Positions 54,199 through 63,775 of a DNA stretch of 64,000 nt are shown one piece after another (the first letter of the stretch is position 1; each line of letters begins with the position of its first letter). The notes under the pieces were generated by a model. The model ran no database searches, had not been told where the DNA came from, and worked only from the letters and a program-made list of their open reading frames with translations. The DNA is from Candidatus Obscuribacterales bacterium (lineage in GTDB: Bacteria; Cyanobacteriota; Vampirovibrionia; Obscuribacterales; Obscuribacteraceae): contig JARLHI010000030.1 of NCBI GenBank assembly GCA_031292355.1, positions 62,001 to 126,000 on the forward strand. Direction: 5' to 3'. Position numbers and translations under genes: made by a program.

Positions 54199-54675
54199 TT
54201 AAGTGCCAGAAACAACCGATTGCGTTTTTAACTCTTTGATGTCGTCAAGTAAAACTAGATCATGACCTTCTGGTGTGACTTTGTCGTAGCGCTTCACCAA
54301 TATGCCAGACGGATCAATGACAAATGTAGTGCGGTCCCAATACATTGTGCCTTTCCATTCAGTTTGACCAACACCTGTGGCTTTCAGCAATTTACCGTCG
54401 GTATCTGAAACCAAATCGATAGTCAAAGCGAATTTATTGCAAAAGTTTTTGTGCGAATCCACAGCGTCCTGGCTTAAGCCAACAACCTTAATGTTTTCCT
54501 TCTCGAAGCGCTCATCATTAGCAGTAAAAGCTTTGGCTTGAATGGTGCATCCTGGCGTATCATCTTTAGGATAAACATACAGAACCAACCATTTGCCACG
54601 GAAATCGGTCAGTTTAATCGTCTTACCATCCTGATTTGGCAAAGAAAATTCCGGAAAACTCTTCCCTAATTCCAT
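54199..54675 (-). CDS. bcp: Peroxiredoxin of the BCP/PrxQ subfamily
   Basis: 158 residues from ATG 54675, which has GGAGG about nine bases upstream. The thioredoxin-fold peroxidase motif is YPKDDTPGCTIQAKAFTAND with peroxidatic Cys43. The usual second Cys of two-Cys PrxQ, five residues further, is replaced by Lys (CTIQAKA), so it acts as one-Cys or uses the distant Cys79 in KNFCNKF. Reduces hydroperoxides in the cytoplasm. Its 5' end is close to the convergent/neighbouring DUF817 gene on the same strand. Confidence 0.95.
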   Translation of the reverse strand: MELGKSFPEFSLPNQDGKTIKLTDFRGKWLVLYVYPKDDTPGCTIQAKAFTANDERFEKENIKVVGLSQDAVDSHKNFCNKFALTIDLVSDTDGKLLKATGVGQTEWKGTMYWDRTTFVIDPSGILVKRYDKVTPEGHDLVLLDDIKELKTQSVVSGT

Positions 54676-54738
54676 CGACAACGCCTCCAACAATTATTTG
54701 TTTATGCAGTGTAACATGAGCTTCAAGCGATGTTTGAG

Positions 54739-55590
54739 TCATTCCATCGAAATGGACGGAACCTTCACTGTGTTGTCAATTTGTACTGGGTCAGCATCAT
54801 CGGCTGCTCGAGATTTTATATGCTTGAGTTGTGCCACCAAAATTATGCTGATGATCACCAGCAGACACCATGAGCTAATTTTGCCAGCGTGAACAATATC
54901 CCAGTGCTGGGCCTGATATGGATATTGCCAGCCATGTAGAAATGTCGAAATATTTTCGGCGATCCAAATGAAAAATCCAATCAGGAAGAAGCTCAGCACA
55001 AGTGACATGTGACGCACATATCCGGCTACTGTGTAGTAAACAGTTGTTTTGCGAAAAACTAGAAACACCAATGCAAAAAGTACCCACCTGAAGTCGAAAA
55101 TCCAATGGTTGGTGAAGAAATTCAAATAGATTGCGCAACCAAGAATGGTGCAAGATACCGACTTTGGCCAATGCTCCAAACGAAGATCCAGTCGGCGCCA
55201 TGCCTGGCAGATGTAGCTAGCGACGCTGGCATACAAAAAGCCACTGTACAGTGGCACACCGAGAATTTTAGTAAGTCCGGCTTCTGGATATGACCACGAG
55301 CCCACGTGCGTTTTGAAAATCTCAAGAGCCAGACCAAAAAAGTGAAACAGACAGATGACTTTGATTTCGTCGAATGTCTCCAATTTGCCAAAGTACATTG
55401 CTGCTTGCACTAACAGGCAAACTATCAGAATCTGGTCGTATCGAAAGCACAGTGGTGAATGCGTGAAATGTGTGAGAGCCAGCGTCGCAAATATGGCAAC
55501 CGGAAAAATGCAGGACCAGGCTTGTTTGAAGCCAAAATCGAGAAATTGAGCTAAGAAGCTTGATTGGCTTGTGATTGCGCGACTTATCAT
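54739..55590 (-). CDS. DUF817 membrane protein
   Basis: 283 residues with about eight hydrophobic helices and the family pattern: FLDFGFKQAWSCIFPVAIFA, FHFFGLALEIFKTHVGSWSY, and IFDFRWVLFALVFLVFRKTT, all hallmarks of DUF817 (COG3739, YoaT-type). Inner-membrane protein of unknown function. It precedes the peroxiredoxin on the same strand, with 63 bases between, so they may be co-transcribed, but no functional link is known. Confidence 0.92.
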   Translation of the reverse strand: MISRAITSQSSFLAQFLDFGFKQAWSCIFPVAIFATLALTHFTHSPLCFRYDQILIVCLLVQAAMYFGKLETFDEIKVICLFHFFGLALEIFKTHVGSWSYPEAGLTKILGVPLYSGFLYASVASYICQAWRRLDLRLEHWPKSVSCTILGCAIYLNFFTNHWIFDFRWVLFALVFLVFRKTTVYYTVAGYVRHMSLVLSFFLIGFFIWIAENISTFLHGWQYPYQAQHWDIVHAGKISSWCLLVIISIILVAQLKHIKSRAADDADPVQIDNTVKVPSISME

Positions 55591-55717
55591 GTGGGTTTAT
55601 CAATTAATAATCGTCGGCAAGGTTACCACAAGCCAACGAATTGAAGGATAAATCGCTCTGATGTGAGACAAGAGTTGACATCTAAACTCTGCGCAGGGGA
55701 AAGACTTATAAAACAAA

Positions 55718-56380
55718 TCAGAGGTGGTCATTCAAACGTACGTACAGCGATGAGTTCCCTGATTCATCTAGAGTAACTTGCAGATCTTTTTGCAAGACTA
55801 TCCTAGTTATATCGCCAATTTTAATATCGACGTCTTTGGCTTTTTTGACTAGCAGCAAAGTTGAGCACATCGTCGTTTCTAAATCAGATTCTGAATCAGC
55901 AATTTTCTTTACCGGTGTTACGACCGGTGCATTGATTAGCACATCCGGATAAATAAATATGGCGGCGTCAATTTTCACCTTTTCCTCGCCACGTATAAAC
56001 GTTACAATTCCTCCTCGAACAACGAGTGTCGCACACAGTTTCGTATGGACTCCGGCTGGAACGGCAAGAGAAGTGAAAATAAAACGGATGGAACCACTGC
56101 GGTCCATGTGACGCGGATCTTTGACCACAATTTTGCCATAGACTTTAGTTCCGGCTGGCAATACTAGCTTTCCGTCAACTGCCACGTCCTCGTAAACTAT
56201 GGCAGAAAAGGGATCCCCTGTGGCACTTGTAATGTTGCTTACATTCGACTGCATAGCAATGCTGATTTTGGTGTCTTTGGGAACCGTTACAATCGAATCA
56301 GCGTAGCTGTAGGTTGTCACAAAAAGCATAAGACTGAAAGTAAGAATGAGTCGGTACAGCACTGAGTGGTTCTCCACCAT
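55718..56380 (-). CDS. Exported protein of unknown function
   Basis: 220 residues from ATG 56380; the frame opens at 56506 but the signal peptide (LILTFSLMLFVTTYSYADS) begins after the ATG. The mature part has the pattern VPKDTKISIAMQSNVSNIT, GDPFSAIVYEDVAVDGKLVL and PAGTKVYGKIVVKD, reminiscent of the beta-barrel domains of TrbI/VirB10 and related envelope proteins, where a high-affinity ligand-gated pore is not implied. A loose resemblance only. Probably periplasmic. Confidence 0.72.
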   Translation of the reverse strand: MVENHSVLYRLILTFSLMLFVTTYSYADSIVTVPKDTKISIAMQSNVSNITSATGDPFSAIVYEDVAVDGKLVLPAGTKVYGKIVVKDPRHMDRSGSIRFIFTSLAVPAGVHTKLCATLVVRGGIVTFIRGEEKVKIDAAIFIYPDVLINAPVVTPVKKIADSESDLETTMCSTLLLVKKAKDVDIKIGDITRIVLQKDLQVTLDESGNSSLYVRLNDHL

Positions 56381-56744
56381 TTTTGTAGTTTGAGTAACTG
56401 AAATTGAATCATGACGAAGTGCAATTAAATCGTGCGAGACTGGGTTTGCTTGGAATAAGATAAACTCAAGCCCCTGTGCCCAGTGGTAAAGATTACAAAT
56501 TCGCACTTTGCGACGCCCACGTATGTTTTGGCAACGCTTTGGTCAAAAAGGAAGACATCGCTGGTGCCACCAGAGAATACTAGAGTGCTTTGAAGGTAGA
56601 CAAATACTGTCAGAAAGCCAAAGAGAAACTTAAGAGCTTGTCCAAGTAGTTTCCGCACCAAACGATTTTGAATAGAGAGATTGGGCGCACGACCAAGAAA
56701 TGAAAAACATCAAATTAACCGCACGCCCAATCAGGTTCACCAAC
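56381..56744. other. Gap without a convincing gene
   Basis: A 364-base stretch. A 78-codon minus-strand frame (56425-56661) opens with TTG-GTG, has a hydrophobic stretch (ALKFLFGFLTVFVYLQSTLV) and could be a small membrane protein, but there is no ribosome binding site; a plus-strand frame at 56700 reads into the alpha-2-macroglobulin gene. I see no other signal. Confidence 0.4.
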
Positions 56745-59700
56745 TCACTTGGGCGATATTTCCACTCTTACACCATCGACCCATTTTTTGTGTTCGTCAG
56801 TGTAATACAGATACGTGCGGCTGGCTGGACCAGTGTACGTACCTGGTATAGCAGCAATCACGCTGAGCGGAATGTGCACTTTTGCATCAGATTCCATTGA
56901 GCGCCAGTAAAGGACGACCTCCCGACCGCGCACTTCATAGGCATCGATGACCTGTTTTTTGACAAGCTCTTTGAGCTGATCGTGACGAGGTTCAAGACCA
57001 CCCGGCAGACCCACAATTGCAATCGGATTTGGTATCACCTCATGTGACGTGTTGGTCACGTTTACATCAAGCTCAGTCGAGCCGCCTTCAACAATTTTGT
57101 CTTGCGCTGACTTCACAGTCATATCCAGCTTGCAGTCTTTATCAGAAATCGGTGTGAAGGTGTTGTAACTCGCGGTGAACGCATATGGCATCGGGCATCC
57201 ATTATCCATGCGCAATTCAACTTTGTGATCGCCAGGCGTAAGAGCGTCGTTGATGCTCGGGAGAGTCAGTTCACCTTGCGTCGTCTCATTAAATACAACC
57301 CAATCGCCAGTCGGTTTTCCATCGACGAACATCCTCACTTTACCAGCGACTTTCGAATGTGAGCGTTGTCTGTCGTATGTGACGATCGAGCGCAAAGCAA
57401 GAACGGTCGCTTGCGTGGAACCATAACGACCAGATTTGCATGAATCGGCTAGAAACTTGATGCTTCTTTCGACATTGCCGGTGTATTTCTTGTCACGCAA
57501 CCAGGCGAGCGTAGCCAGCGAAGTGCCCTCAACTTCCAGAGATTCACCACCACTACCAACGATACTACTGGTTACATCACTCACGCTGCCATCAGGCTTT
57601 TGCTTCGATGCGAGACGCTCCATTAGCTTTTTGGCTTCTGCAGTGTCACCAGCGATAAAAAATGCATTGGCAGCCAATGCTACAACGTAGTTGTTCTGAC
57701 TCTTTTCAGCAGCCACTTTTAGAGAATCTAGTTCTGGTTTGAGATTTGCTGGCTGTTCACCAGATTCAAGTAGCGCCCACAAAATGTAAGAGTTAGAACA
57801 ATCTTTGTCTTCGATCCAGGTATGCAAGCCGTGACTTTTTCTCGTGAAACCACCCTGCCCGTCTCTTTGCTTGAGTAACCATTCGCGTGTGGTGGTAAGC
57901 ATGGTTTGATCAACATTGCGTACCTTTGCCATATCAGTGAAATGCAAAATGCCAAAAGCGGTCAATGCCTCGTGTCCGGGATTTTTGCCAAACCACTCAT
58001 AGCCTTTATCTGGGCACCAGAAGCTGACAAGTTTGTTGTAGCCAGTATCAAGCTTTTCTCGAGCCGAGTTGACCAATTTTGGGTCAACATTGGCGTGCGT
58101 TAGAAAATATTGCTGCGCCATTGTCAGCGGATAACTGGTAGAGGATGTCTGCTCGAAACAGCCATTCGGTTCTTGAATCATGCGCTCAAGGGCTGAGGTC
58201 AGATTTCCCAACGGAGTCGTGTACAACACCACTTTTGTTTTGAGGCTGCCTGGTTCAATCTTTGAAGGTATATGCACTGTGTGAGTAATCGATGTCTCAG
58301 AATCAAGCATCCCGCCCAAGGCAATTTCGCCTGGATATCCCTGCGGTTTAACGGTGAATTTCCTCACAACTGTGTCATCGTAACGGCCGGCTTTAGCCGT
58401 GAGTGTCAAATCCTTGACGCCGTTGCTATCACCAACGGTTACGGGCAATATCCAGCGCACCCTTTGTTTCGCACCAAGGGAATCATTTGGGCACCGGAGT
58501 GCATCCATTTTGAAATCTCTGTCCAAGCCCGTAACGAGGCTAACTTCTGAAAAATTGCCACTAGTACCATTGACTAAATTTATGGGCAGCAGAATTTGAT
58601 CTCCAGCCGTCACTTCAAGGGGCAGTTTTGCCTCGGCAAAAAGCGGCTTAATAGCACTGACTTCTGCAGTGCTTGCTCCGATGCCACCGTTCTCATCAAA
58701 GCCATCGGCGAACACCTTAAAAGTGCTGACACTATCGTTCAAACCAAAGCCAATGTTAGCTTCGCCTGTAGTGGCATCAGTTTTAATGCCGGTGCTCCAA
58801 TAAATTGTGTCGGAAAAGTCATGACGATTCGTTGATTCTTGTCCAAGATTGACAGGGTGAGCATACTCACGAATCGAAGCGTAGCGCCTCCCAAACGGAT
58901 AAGCGCCAACAGCTCTAGCGTCGTCGTCGGTATCGGGAATAGGCGCCCCCTCCGGAAGTGTTGGTGAAGTCTTTTGATGTCGTTCAGCACGCCCCGATGT
59001 GTAATGACGCTCGTCTATCATAGATGGTTCGACTTGAAACATATTCAGGTCACGAGGACCTTCTACTCTGCCAATTTCAGACGGCAACTTATGCCTCGGT
59101 TCACCAATCGTTGTCCGAAAGCCTGAACTGCCAGGCAACTGTCCCACTTGATTGGGTTGTGAATTAGCCTTGCCCGCCAATGCTCCAATTCCCACGCCTA
59201 CTAGTGTCGGTAGGCGCCTAGATCTCATTTCATCTGCCGACATGTCACCACTCGCATGCCTATAGCCCTGAAAGCTTCGATGAAGATTAACAGCCACAGG
59301 CTTTTCGACAATCGCTTCTGCTACGAGCGCTCTTCTAGCATCGTCACCATTTTCTTGCAAAAACTTATTTACATCAACAAGCGCAAACCGTCTCCATCCC
59401 TGCGTACCCAGCAATAAATCTGTTGCTAGAGCTGCCTTTGGGTTCTTTGAATCAAGATAAACATGTGCATCTGCAAGATCTTTGACTTCTGGTTCCAGGT
59501 AAACCATGACCGGCAAATGTGGTGCTTGTTCGCGCTTATCAATTAATTCCAGAGTACTTTCATCGGTAACGGTCAGTCCGACCATTGCCGAGATTGGTTT
59601 ACCATCCTCGTCCGTGGATTTGATTCGAAGTTTAGCGTAGTCGCCCGGTGTGTAGTCGTCCCTTTCAGCCGTTACGCTCACGTTGATCTTTTTGGAGGGT

Positions 59701-61031
59701 TGCCGAAATACCAACCGCTCCGCAAGCGGAATGCCCTTAGCGTTCCAGACGGTAATGGTCAGCACCCCGTCTACATCTTTCGGCACATCAAGTAAAACTG
59801 CGTTCAATGCGTTTTGTTTTGAGTAGCCACCATTTTTGACTGTCTGACTAACCTCTTCGACCTCATGTTTAGTCACAGTAACTTTGTATACGCTTTCCGA
59901 ACAGCCGATATCGACAGCGATTGGTTCGTCTTTACCGAAGATGTCTTTGCTTGAGCGAATTATCGCGCCCTTACTTTTGATTGCCGGCAGAGGATAGGTT
60001 TTCTTCATTCCAGTTGGCTGAACGATACTCAAAAAGTATTCTTTTTTGGCTTCTGGAGTGAATTGAAAGCGTCCGCGTCCTTCGTGTTCAGTTTGAAAAC
60101 TCTCAACTTGAGATGCTTCGCCTGCAGCATTCTTGACCATCAAATTGCATTTGAGATCAGCCGGCTTCCCGTTAGGTTGCTTCGCCTGAATGTACACTCT
60201 GTTTTTGAAGCCTGCTACAAGATCTCCTCCTTCAGGATAAATCTGCAAATCGACTTTCTGCATCAGAATGGGAATCGTCTTTGACGCTGTTTCGACGACG
60301 CCACCATCTTGTATAACCAGTGACAGGGTACCTTCTCCATCCTTCAGTTCGGAAGGCAAACTGAAGCTGACTGAGCAACGGCCGCTCGCATCGACGATTG
60401 CATCGTCCGTTTTGATTTGAGTGCCGTCTACGCGCGCATCGACAGTAACTTTGGCGCCTTCAGGTATTCCACCCTCTGCTCGCGCTACTTGCAAGGTAGC
60501 CTCTACCTTATCGCCTGGACCGTAGCCATCTCGCAAAAAGAAAATCTGCGAGTTGAGTCGTTGCGCTCTGAATGCACGCACGTCAAATTTTCTCTTCGCC
60601 GGCGCATAACCTTGAGAAGGATAGGTAACCTCGATTGTATATTCGCCACCAGCTTGCCCGGCGTCAACGGGCCAGCTTGCTCCCCAGACGCTATTTGCAG
60701 TGTTGGAATCAAAGCTAGAAAGAAGCACTCCACCGGCTCCTTTAATCGCGATGTGAGCGCGAGCATTCACATTGTCCGGCAGAGGTTTATGATTTGCTCC
60801 ATTGAGCACCACACCGCGAATGAAGACATTCTCTCCGGCTTTATAAATAGGCTTGTCTGTGCTGACGAAAGTCAAATATCTTTCTGCACCGCCTAATTTT
60901 TCTGTCAAGGTCCGTTTAGAGACTTGAGCCTTCGACTGAGATATTTGTGTAGTTGCCATAATTTGCGTGGACGAAATGAGACCGCAAGTTACTGCCAAAG
61001 CGCAACCGAGGCGAAGCCATCTATAAGGCAT
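56745..61031 (-). CDS. Bacterial alpha-2-macroglobulin (thioester-containing)
   Basis: 1428 residues with a signal peptide (LGCALAVTCGLISSTQIMA). MG-type repeats open it (STDKPIYKAGENVFIRGVVL is the MG2 start). A long, low-complexity, protease-sensitive-looking stretch around residues 600-735 could be the bait region. The A2M domain follows (TIYWSTGIKTDATTGEANIG, near residue 740), then the thioester GCFEQTSST (Cys958, CxEQ), an alpha-alpha toroid (KGYEWFGKNPGHEALTAFGI) and a C-terminal receptor-like domain. It traps attacking proteases in the periplasm or at the surface. No PBP1C gene, its frequent partner, is adjacent. Confidence 0.95.
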   Translation of the reverse strand: MPYRWLRLGCALAVTCGLISSTQIMATTQISQSKAQVSKRTLTEKLGGAERYLTFVSTDKPIYKAGENVFIRGVVLNGANHKPLPDNVNARAHIAIKGAGGVLLSSFDSNTANSVWGASWPVDAGQAGGEYTIEVTYPSQGYAPAKRKFDVRAFRAQRLNSQIFFLRDGYGPGDKVEATLQVARAEGGIPEGAKVTVDARVDGTQIKTDDAIVDASGRCSVSFSLPSELKDGEGTLSLVIQDGGVVETASKTIPILMQKVDLQIYPEGGDLVAGFKNRVYIQAKQPNGKPADLKCNLMVKNAAGEASQVESFQTEHEGRGRFQFTPEAKKEYFLSIVQPTGMKKTYPLPAIKSKGAIIRSSKDIFGKDEPIAVDIGCSESVYKVTVTKHEVEEVSQTVKNGGYSKQNALNAVLLDVPKDVDGVLTITVWNAKGIPLAERLVFRQPSKKINVSVTAERDDYTPGDYAKLRIKSTDEDGKPISAMVGLTVTDESTLELIDKREQAPHLPVMVYLEPEVKDLADAHVYLDSKNPKAALATDLLLGTQGWRRFALVDVNKFLQENGDDARRALVAEAIVEKPVAVNLHRSFQGYRHASGDMSADEMRSRRLPTLVGVGIGALAGKANSQPNQVGQLPGSSGFRTTIGEPRHKLPSEIGRVEGPRDLNMFQVEPSMIDERHYTSGRAERHQKTSPTLPEGAPIPDTDDDARAVGAYPFGRRYASIREYAHPVNLGQESTNRHDFSDTIYWSTGIKTDATTGEANIGFGLNDSVSTFKVFADGFDENGGIGASTAEVSAIKPLFAEAKLPLEVTAGDQILLPINLVNGTSGNFSEVSLVTGLDRDFKMDALRCPNDSLGAKQRVRWILPVTVGDSNGVKDLTLTAKAGRYDDTVVRKFTVKPQGYPGEIALGGMLDSETSITHTVHIPSKIEPGSLKTKVVLYTTPLGNLTSALERMIQEPNGCFEQTSSTSYPLTMAQQYFLTHANVDPKLVNSAREKLDTGYNKLVSFWCPDKGYEWFGKNPGHEALTAFGILHFTDMAKVRNVDQTMLTTTREWLLKQRDGQGGFTRKSHGLHTWIEDKDCSNSYILWALLESGEQPANLKPELDSLKVAAEKSQNNYVVALAANAFFIAGDTAEAKKLMERLASKQKPDGSVSDVTSSIVGSGGESLEVEGTSLATLAWLRDKKYTGNVERSIKFLADSCKSGRYGSTQATVLALRSIVTYDRQRSHSKVAGKVRMFVDGKPTGDWVVFNETTQGELTLPSINDALTPGDHKVELRMDNGCPMPYAFTASYNTFTPISDKDCKLDMTVKSAQDKIVEGGSTELDVNVTNTSHEVIPNPIAIVGLPGGLEPRHDQLKELVKKQVIDAYEVRGREVVLYWRSMESDAKVHIPLSVIAAIPGTYTGPASRTYLYYTDEHKKWVDGVRVEISPK

Positions 61032-61180
61032 TTGGAGAAATCCTCTCTTAAGTCAAGTGTAATTTTTAAGATGAATGGATGCCAGCACTTCAGAATTGAA
61101 GCTGGCAAAAAAAGCTTGATATCAGAAAATAGTCTATATTGATCTTAGAGAACTAATTCAATCTAGGCCATTGAGGCGAT

Positions 61181-61333
61181 ATGGACCTTTCGCACCTGCC
61201 ATTCATCACATACTTTGTGGATTGGCAAAATGTTGCTGGTACCTATATTCTTGGCGTTTTAGGCCTGGGCGTTAGCGTGTCGATTTGCATCGTCTGTTGG
61301 CGGCAAATTCGCAATCAGGATGATAATTCCTAG
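61181..61333 (+). CDS. Small membrane protein (50 residues)
   Basis: ATG 61181 to TAG 61333, with GAGG four to five bases before the start. One transmembrane helix (TYILGVLGLGVSVSICIVCW), a short N-terminal part with aromatic residues and a polar C-terminal tail. Typical of small one-pass bacterial membrane proteins. No homologue known to me. Divergent from the alpha-2-macroglobulin gene across a 149-base gap. Confidence 0.55.
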   Translation: MDLSHLPFITYFVDWQNVAGTYILGVLGLGVSVSICIVCWRQIRNQDDNS

Positions 61334-61762
61334 TTGTGGATCTTTTGTGAATTCGGCATGAGCACTCACTTCTTGACTATGTTTGCGAGAATAAGTTGTG
61401 CATTGTGTTTCGCTTACAAGTCACACTTTGGATTTTAGTAATAAATTGAGCGAGTCCTTTTTTAGCTTAGATATTTCAAGAGTGAACACTCTACGTAAAG
61501 CGGGCCGGATCAACCACCTCGAAAACAGCAAGTCGCATCAGAAAAAATGCTGATATGTCTACAATTTCCCGAGAAGGCGAAGAATGAAATTAATAAGCTT
61601 GCTATTCGCATTCGCTACAACACGGTCACTACTGGCTCCGTACAATCGAGTATCCCGCCACGCACATCGATGCGCAGATGTCCCAATAGAAAGACTAATA
61701 GCCTCAGCGCCTGTCGACTGGCTGTATACTTTCATCAGTTCTCCATCTAAGAGTCTTGCCAA
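61334..61762. other. 429-base gap without a convincing gene
   Basis: Three overlapping short frames exist (61547 and 61584 on plus, 61559 on minus), none with clear protein character. The 60-codon frame at 61584-61766 has a purine-rich AGAAGG before its ATG and a hydrophobic start (KLISLLFAFATTRSLL), but runs into the start of the ATPase gene. It could be a leader peptide. Nothing else is visible. Confidence 0.4.
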
Positions 61763-62884
61763 GTGACGGCTCGAATAAAGCAACAACCAAAGCCAAATCC
61801 CTTGCAGGTGCGCCTCAAGTCATTGTCAATTGAGAACTACAAAGGGATTGACAACCTTGAGATACATTTCAATGGTCCAAAGCTAGCGTCCGATCCATTT
61901 GTAACTGTAATCGGAAGCGCGAACGGAGTAGGGAAAACTTCGATTCTGGAATGCTGTGCTCTACTCTTTCTTTCCCTTTCCGACAGAAAGGATTTCGGGG
62001 AATGGTGGACCATAGTTGATTTCATGCGCTATGAGGACCTGTCTCTTGATCCGTTTCAGCTGATGATAAGGGCTGGTGCCAAGTCAGCAAAAGTACGTGG
62101 TACTTTCTCTTTGTCTGATGAAGAATTCGAAGTATCGCTAAACTGCACTCAAAATCGTATTTCAGTTGAGCCGTACCATCGCCCTACACAACTGGTGTCG
62201 TTGTTCGAGAGCAACAAACGTGTCGACCACAGGGAGCAGCAACTAAATCTGTTTCTGTCTCTGCTTGGAGTTCACGGGGAACCGATGATTTTCCCTCCTT
62301 TTCTTTACTTCAATAGTTACAGAAAAATACACGAAGGAAATCCCGAACTCGGAATGATGATGACTGGTGAGCACCGCTACGGGCGGCGCCACTATGGTGT
62401 GGAAGTTGCTCCAATCAGTGCTTTTAAAATTGAGATTATTCGTGCCCTCATGGGACGCCAGGGACTGTTTGAGAGCGTCGATGAAGTGGAAGCGGAGGCA
62501 ATTGTGAAACAGTTAAACTCGCTGATCCAGGAATATGCACACGCGAATCTTGCTAAACTCAGGGATTCAGGAGAAAGAGGCGTCGAGCTTCGAATCAGCC
62601 CTCAAGACAAAGAATCGAGTTTTCCCTTTGACGGACTGAGTTCTGGTCAGAAGGAAGCGATTTCGACGCTATTCTTAATCTGGAAGTACACACGCAAACA
62701 GCCGGGAGTAGTCCTGATAGATGAACCTGAACTCCACTTGAATGCAGAGTGGCACAGAGGATTGGTTAGGCAGTTGGCCAAGCTGCAACCCCACAATCAG
62801 TACATTATTGCGACTCACTCTGAGCAAATCTTTGATTCCGTCGACGAGACAAATCGGCTGCTGTTGAGGCCATCAAAGAAGTAG
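61763..62884 (+). CDS. OLD/AAA15-type ATPase, probable defence-system component
   Basis: 373 residues from GTG 61763. The N-terminus is LKSLSIENYKGIDNLEIHFN, the usual SMC/RecF-type opening, followed by Walker A GSANGVGKTS (51-60), a middle with FPPFLYFNSYRKI, signature-like DGLSSGQKEAISTLF, Walker B VLIDEPELHL (Asp320) and H-loop IIATHSEQIF. No TOPRIM domain is fused to it; instead, the next gene three bases on encodes one. This pairing of an AAA15-like ATPase and a DUF4435 protein is the composition of PARIS (AriA-AriB). ATP-driven sensing or assembly is expected. Confidence 0.9.
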   Translation: MTARIKQQPKPNPLQVRLKSLSIENYKGIDNLEIHFNGPKLASDPFVTVIGSANGVGKTSILECCALLFLSLSDRKDFGEWWTIVDFMRYEDLSLDPFQLMIRAGAKSAKVRGTFSLSDEEFEVSLNCTQNRISVEPYHRPTQLVSLFESNKRVDHREQQLNLFLSLLGVHGEPMIFPPFLYFNSYRKIHEGNPELGMMMTGEHRYGRRHYGVEVAPISAFKIEIIRALMGRQGLFESVDEVEAEAIVKQLNSLIQEYAHANLAKLRDSGERGVELRISPQDKESSFPFDGLSSGQKEAISTLFLIWKYTRKQPGVVLIDEPELHLNAEWHRGLVRQLAKLQPHNQYIIATHSEQIFDSVDETNRLLLRPSKK

Positions 62885-62887
62885 GTC

Positions 62888-63775
62888 ATGGAAGTAATAA
62901 CCGGCGTTCCTGCCGAAGCTGTTAATCAAGGTGCTACGCATACGCTCTTTGTAGAAGGTACAGCTGATTCTATCGATCCGCGAGCATTAACTCGATTGCT
63001 AGGTGATACTGACATAGGGATACGAACTCTGGGTCCGTCCTTCCACGTGAAAAGTGCTGCGCAAGCGCTACATCCATATCACCCCAACTATTATTTCTTG
63101 ATTGACAGAGATCACCATGATGACACCACGGTAGAACAGAGTTGGGCGAACTTTCCAGTGGCAGATACATACAATCTGTTGATTTGGCGAAAACGCGAAC
63201 TAGAGAATTATTTTCTAGATCCTGGCTATCTTTCGCAGAGTGGATTCATGAAGAAGTGCACTCTAGCGGACCTCACATCACGTTTGCTCAAAATCAGCAG
63301 TAGAAGAGTCTTTTTTGATATCGCAAACCAAACGATTGTAAAAGTGCGGGAAGTTCAAAAGAATAAATGGATTGAGGATTTCAAAAATCCAGATGAATTT
63401 TCGACGTCGGAGAATGCGCTTGAAAAGCTTAAAATGAGCGAACCGTTGCGTTCGAGAGCTTCTTTAATAGTCGAGCAAATGAACTTTGCATCTGTGGAAA
63501 AGATCTTCAAAGAATTGGAGAACGAGTTCTTAGGCGGCGCCAAAAAGCCCGAACTCGGTAGAGGGCTTTGGTTGGATAGAATGCGCGGAAAACAAATTTT
63601 TGCTTCGATAGTGAGTGAGTGCTTCGATGTTAAAGATACTGACGGTAAAACTGTTACCGGACCCAAGGCCATAAACTATGTCGCAGAAGATTTGCTCCGA
63701 CAAGACCTTGCCCAACAACCAAGTGACTTTAAAGAGCTTCACGCACTGATCTCTGCCAGAGTCAAAGTGAAATGA
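62888..63775 (+). CDS. DUF4435/TOPRIM-type putative nuclease (AriB-like)
   Basis: 295 residues starting three bases after the ATPase stop. TOPRIM pattern: HTLFVEGTADSID (catalytic-position Glu23), then YYFLIDRDHHDD (Asp73, Asp75; the DxD motif). The segment RKRELENYFLDP (residues 101-112) is the signature of the DUF4435 group. The remaining 180 residues are helical with no known motif. In PARIS the AriB effector is a TOPRIM nuclease that is released by the ATPase on infection and acts on tRNA; the same role is inferred, not shown. Ends overlapping the convergent frameshifted gene by 14 bases. Confidence 0.85.
   Translation: MEVITGVPAEAVNQGATHTLFVEGTADSIDPRALTRLLGDTDIGIRTLGPSFHVKSAAQALHPYHPNYYFLIDRDHHDDTTVEQSWANFPVADTYNLLIWRKRELENYFLDPGYLSQSGFMKKCTLADLTSRLLKISSRRVFFDIANQTIVKVREVQKNKWIEDFKNPDEFSTSENALEKLKMSEPLRSRASLIVEQMNFASVEKIFKELENEFLGGAKKPELGRGLWLDRMRGKQIFASIVSECFDVKDTDGKTVTGPKAINYVAEDLLRQDLAQQPSDFKELHALISARVKVK

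Noticed and set aside
56425-56661. 78-residue minus-strand frame with a hydrophobic stretch
   Set aside because: TTG-GTG opening, no ribosome binding site; kept only as a note to the gap.
61559-61786. 75-residue minus-strand frame overlapping the ATPase start
   Set aside because: No ribosome binding site, overlaps a real gene start, composition not protein-like.
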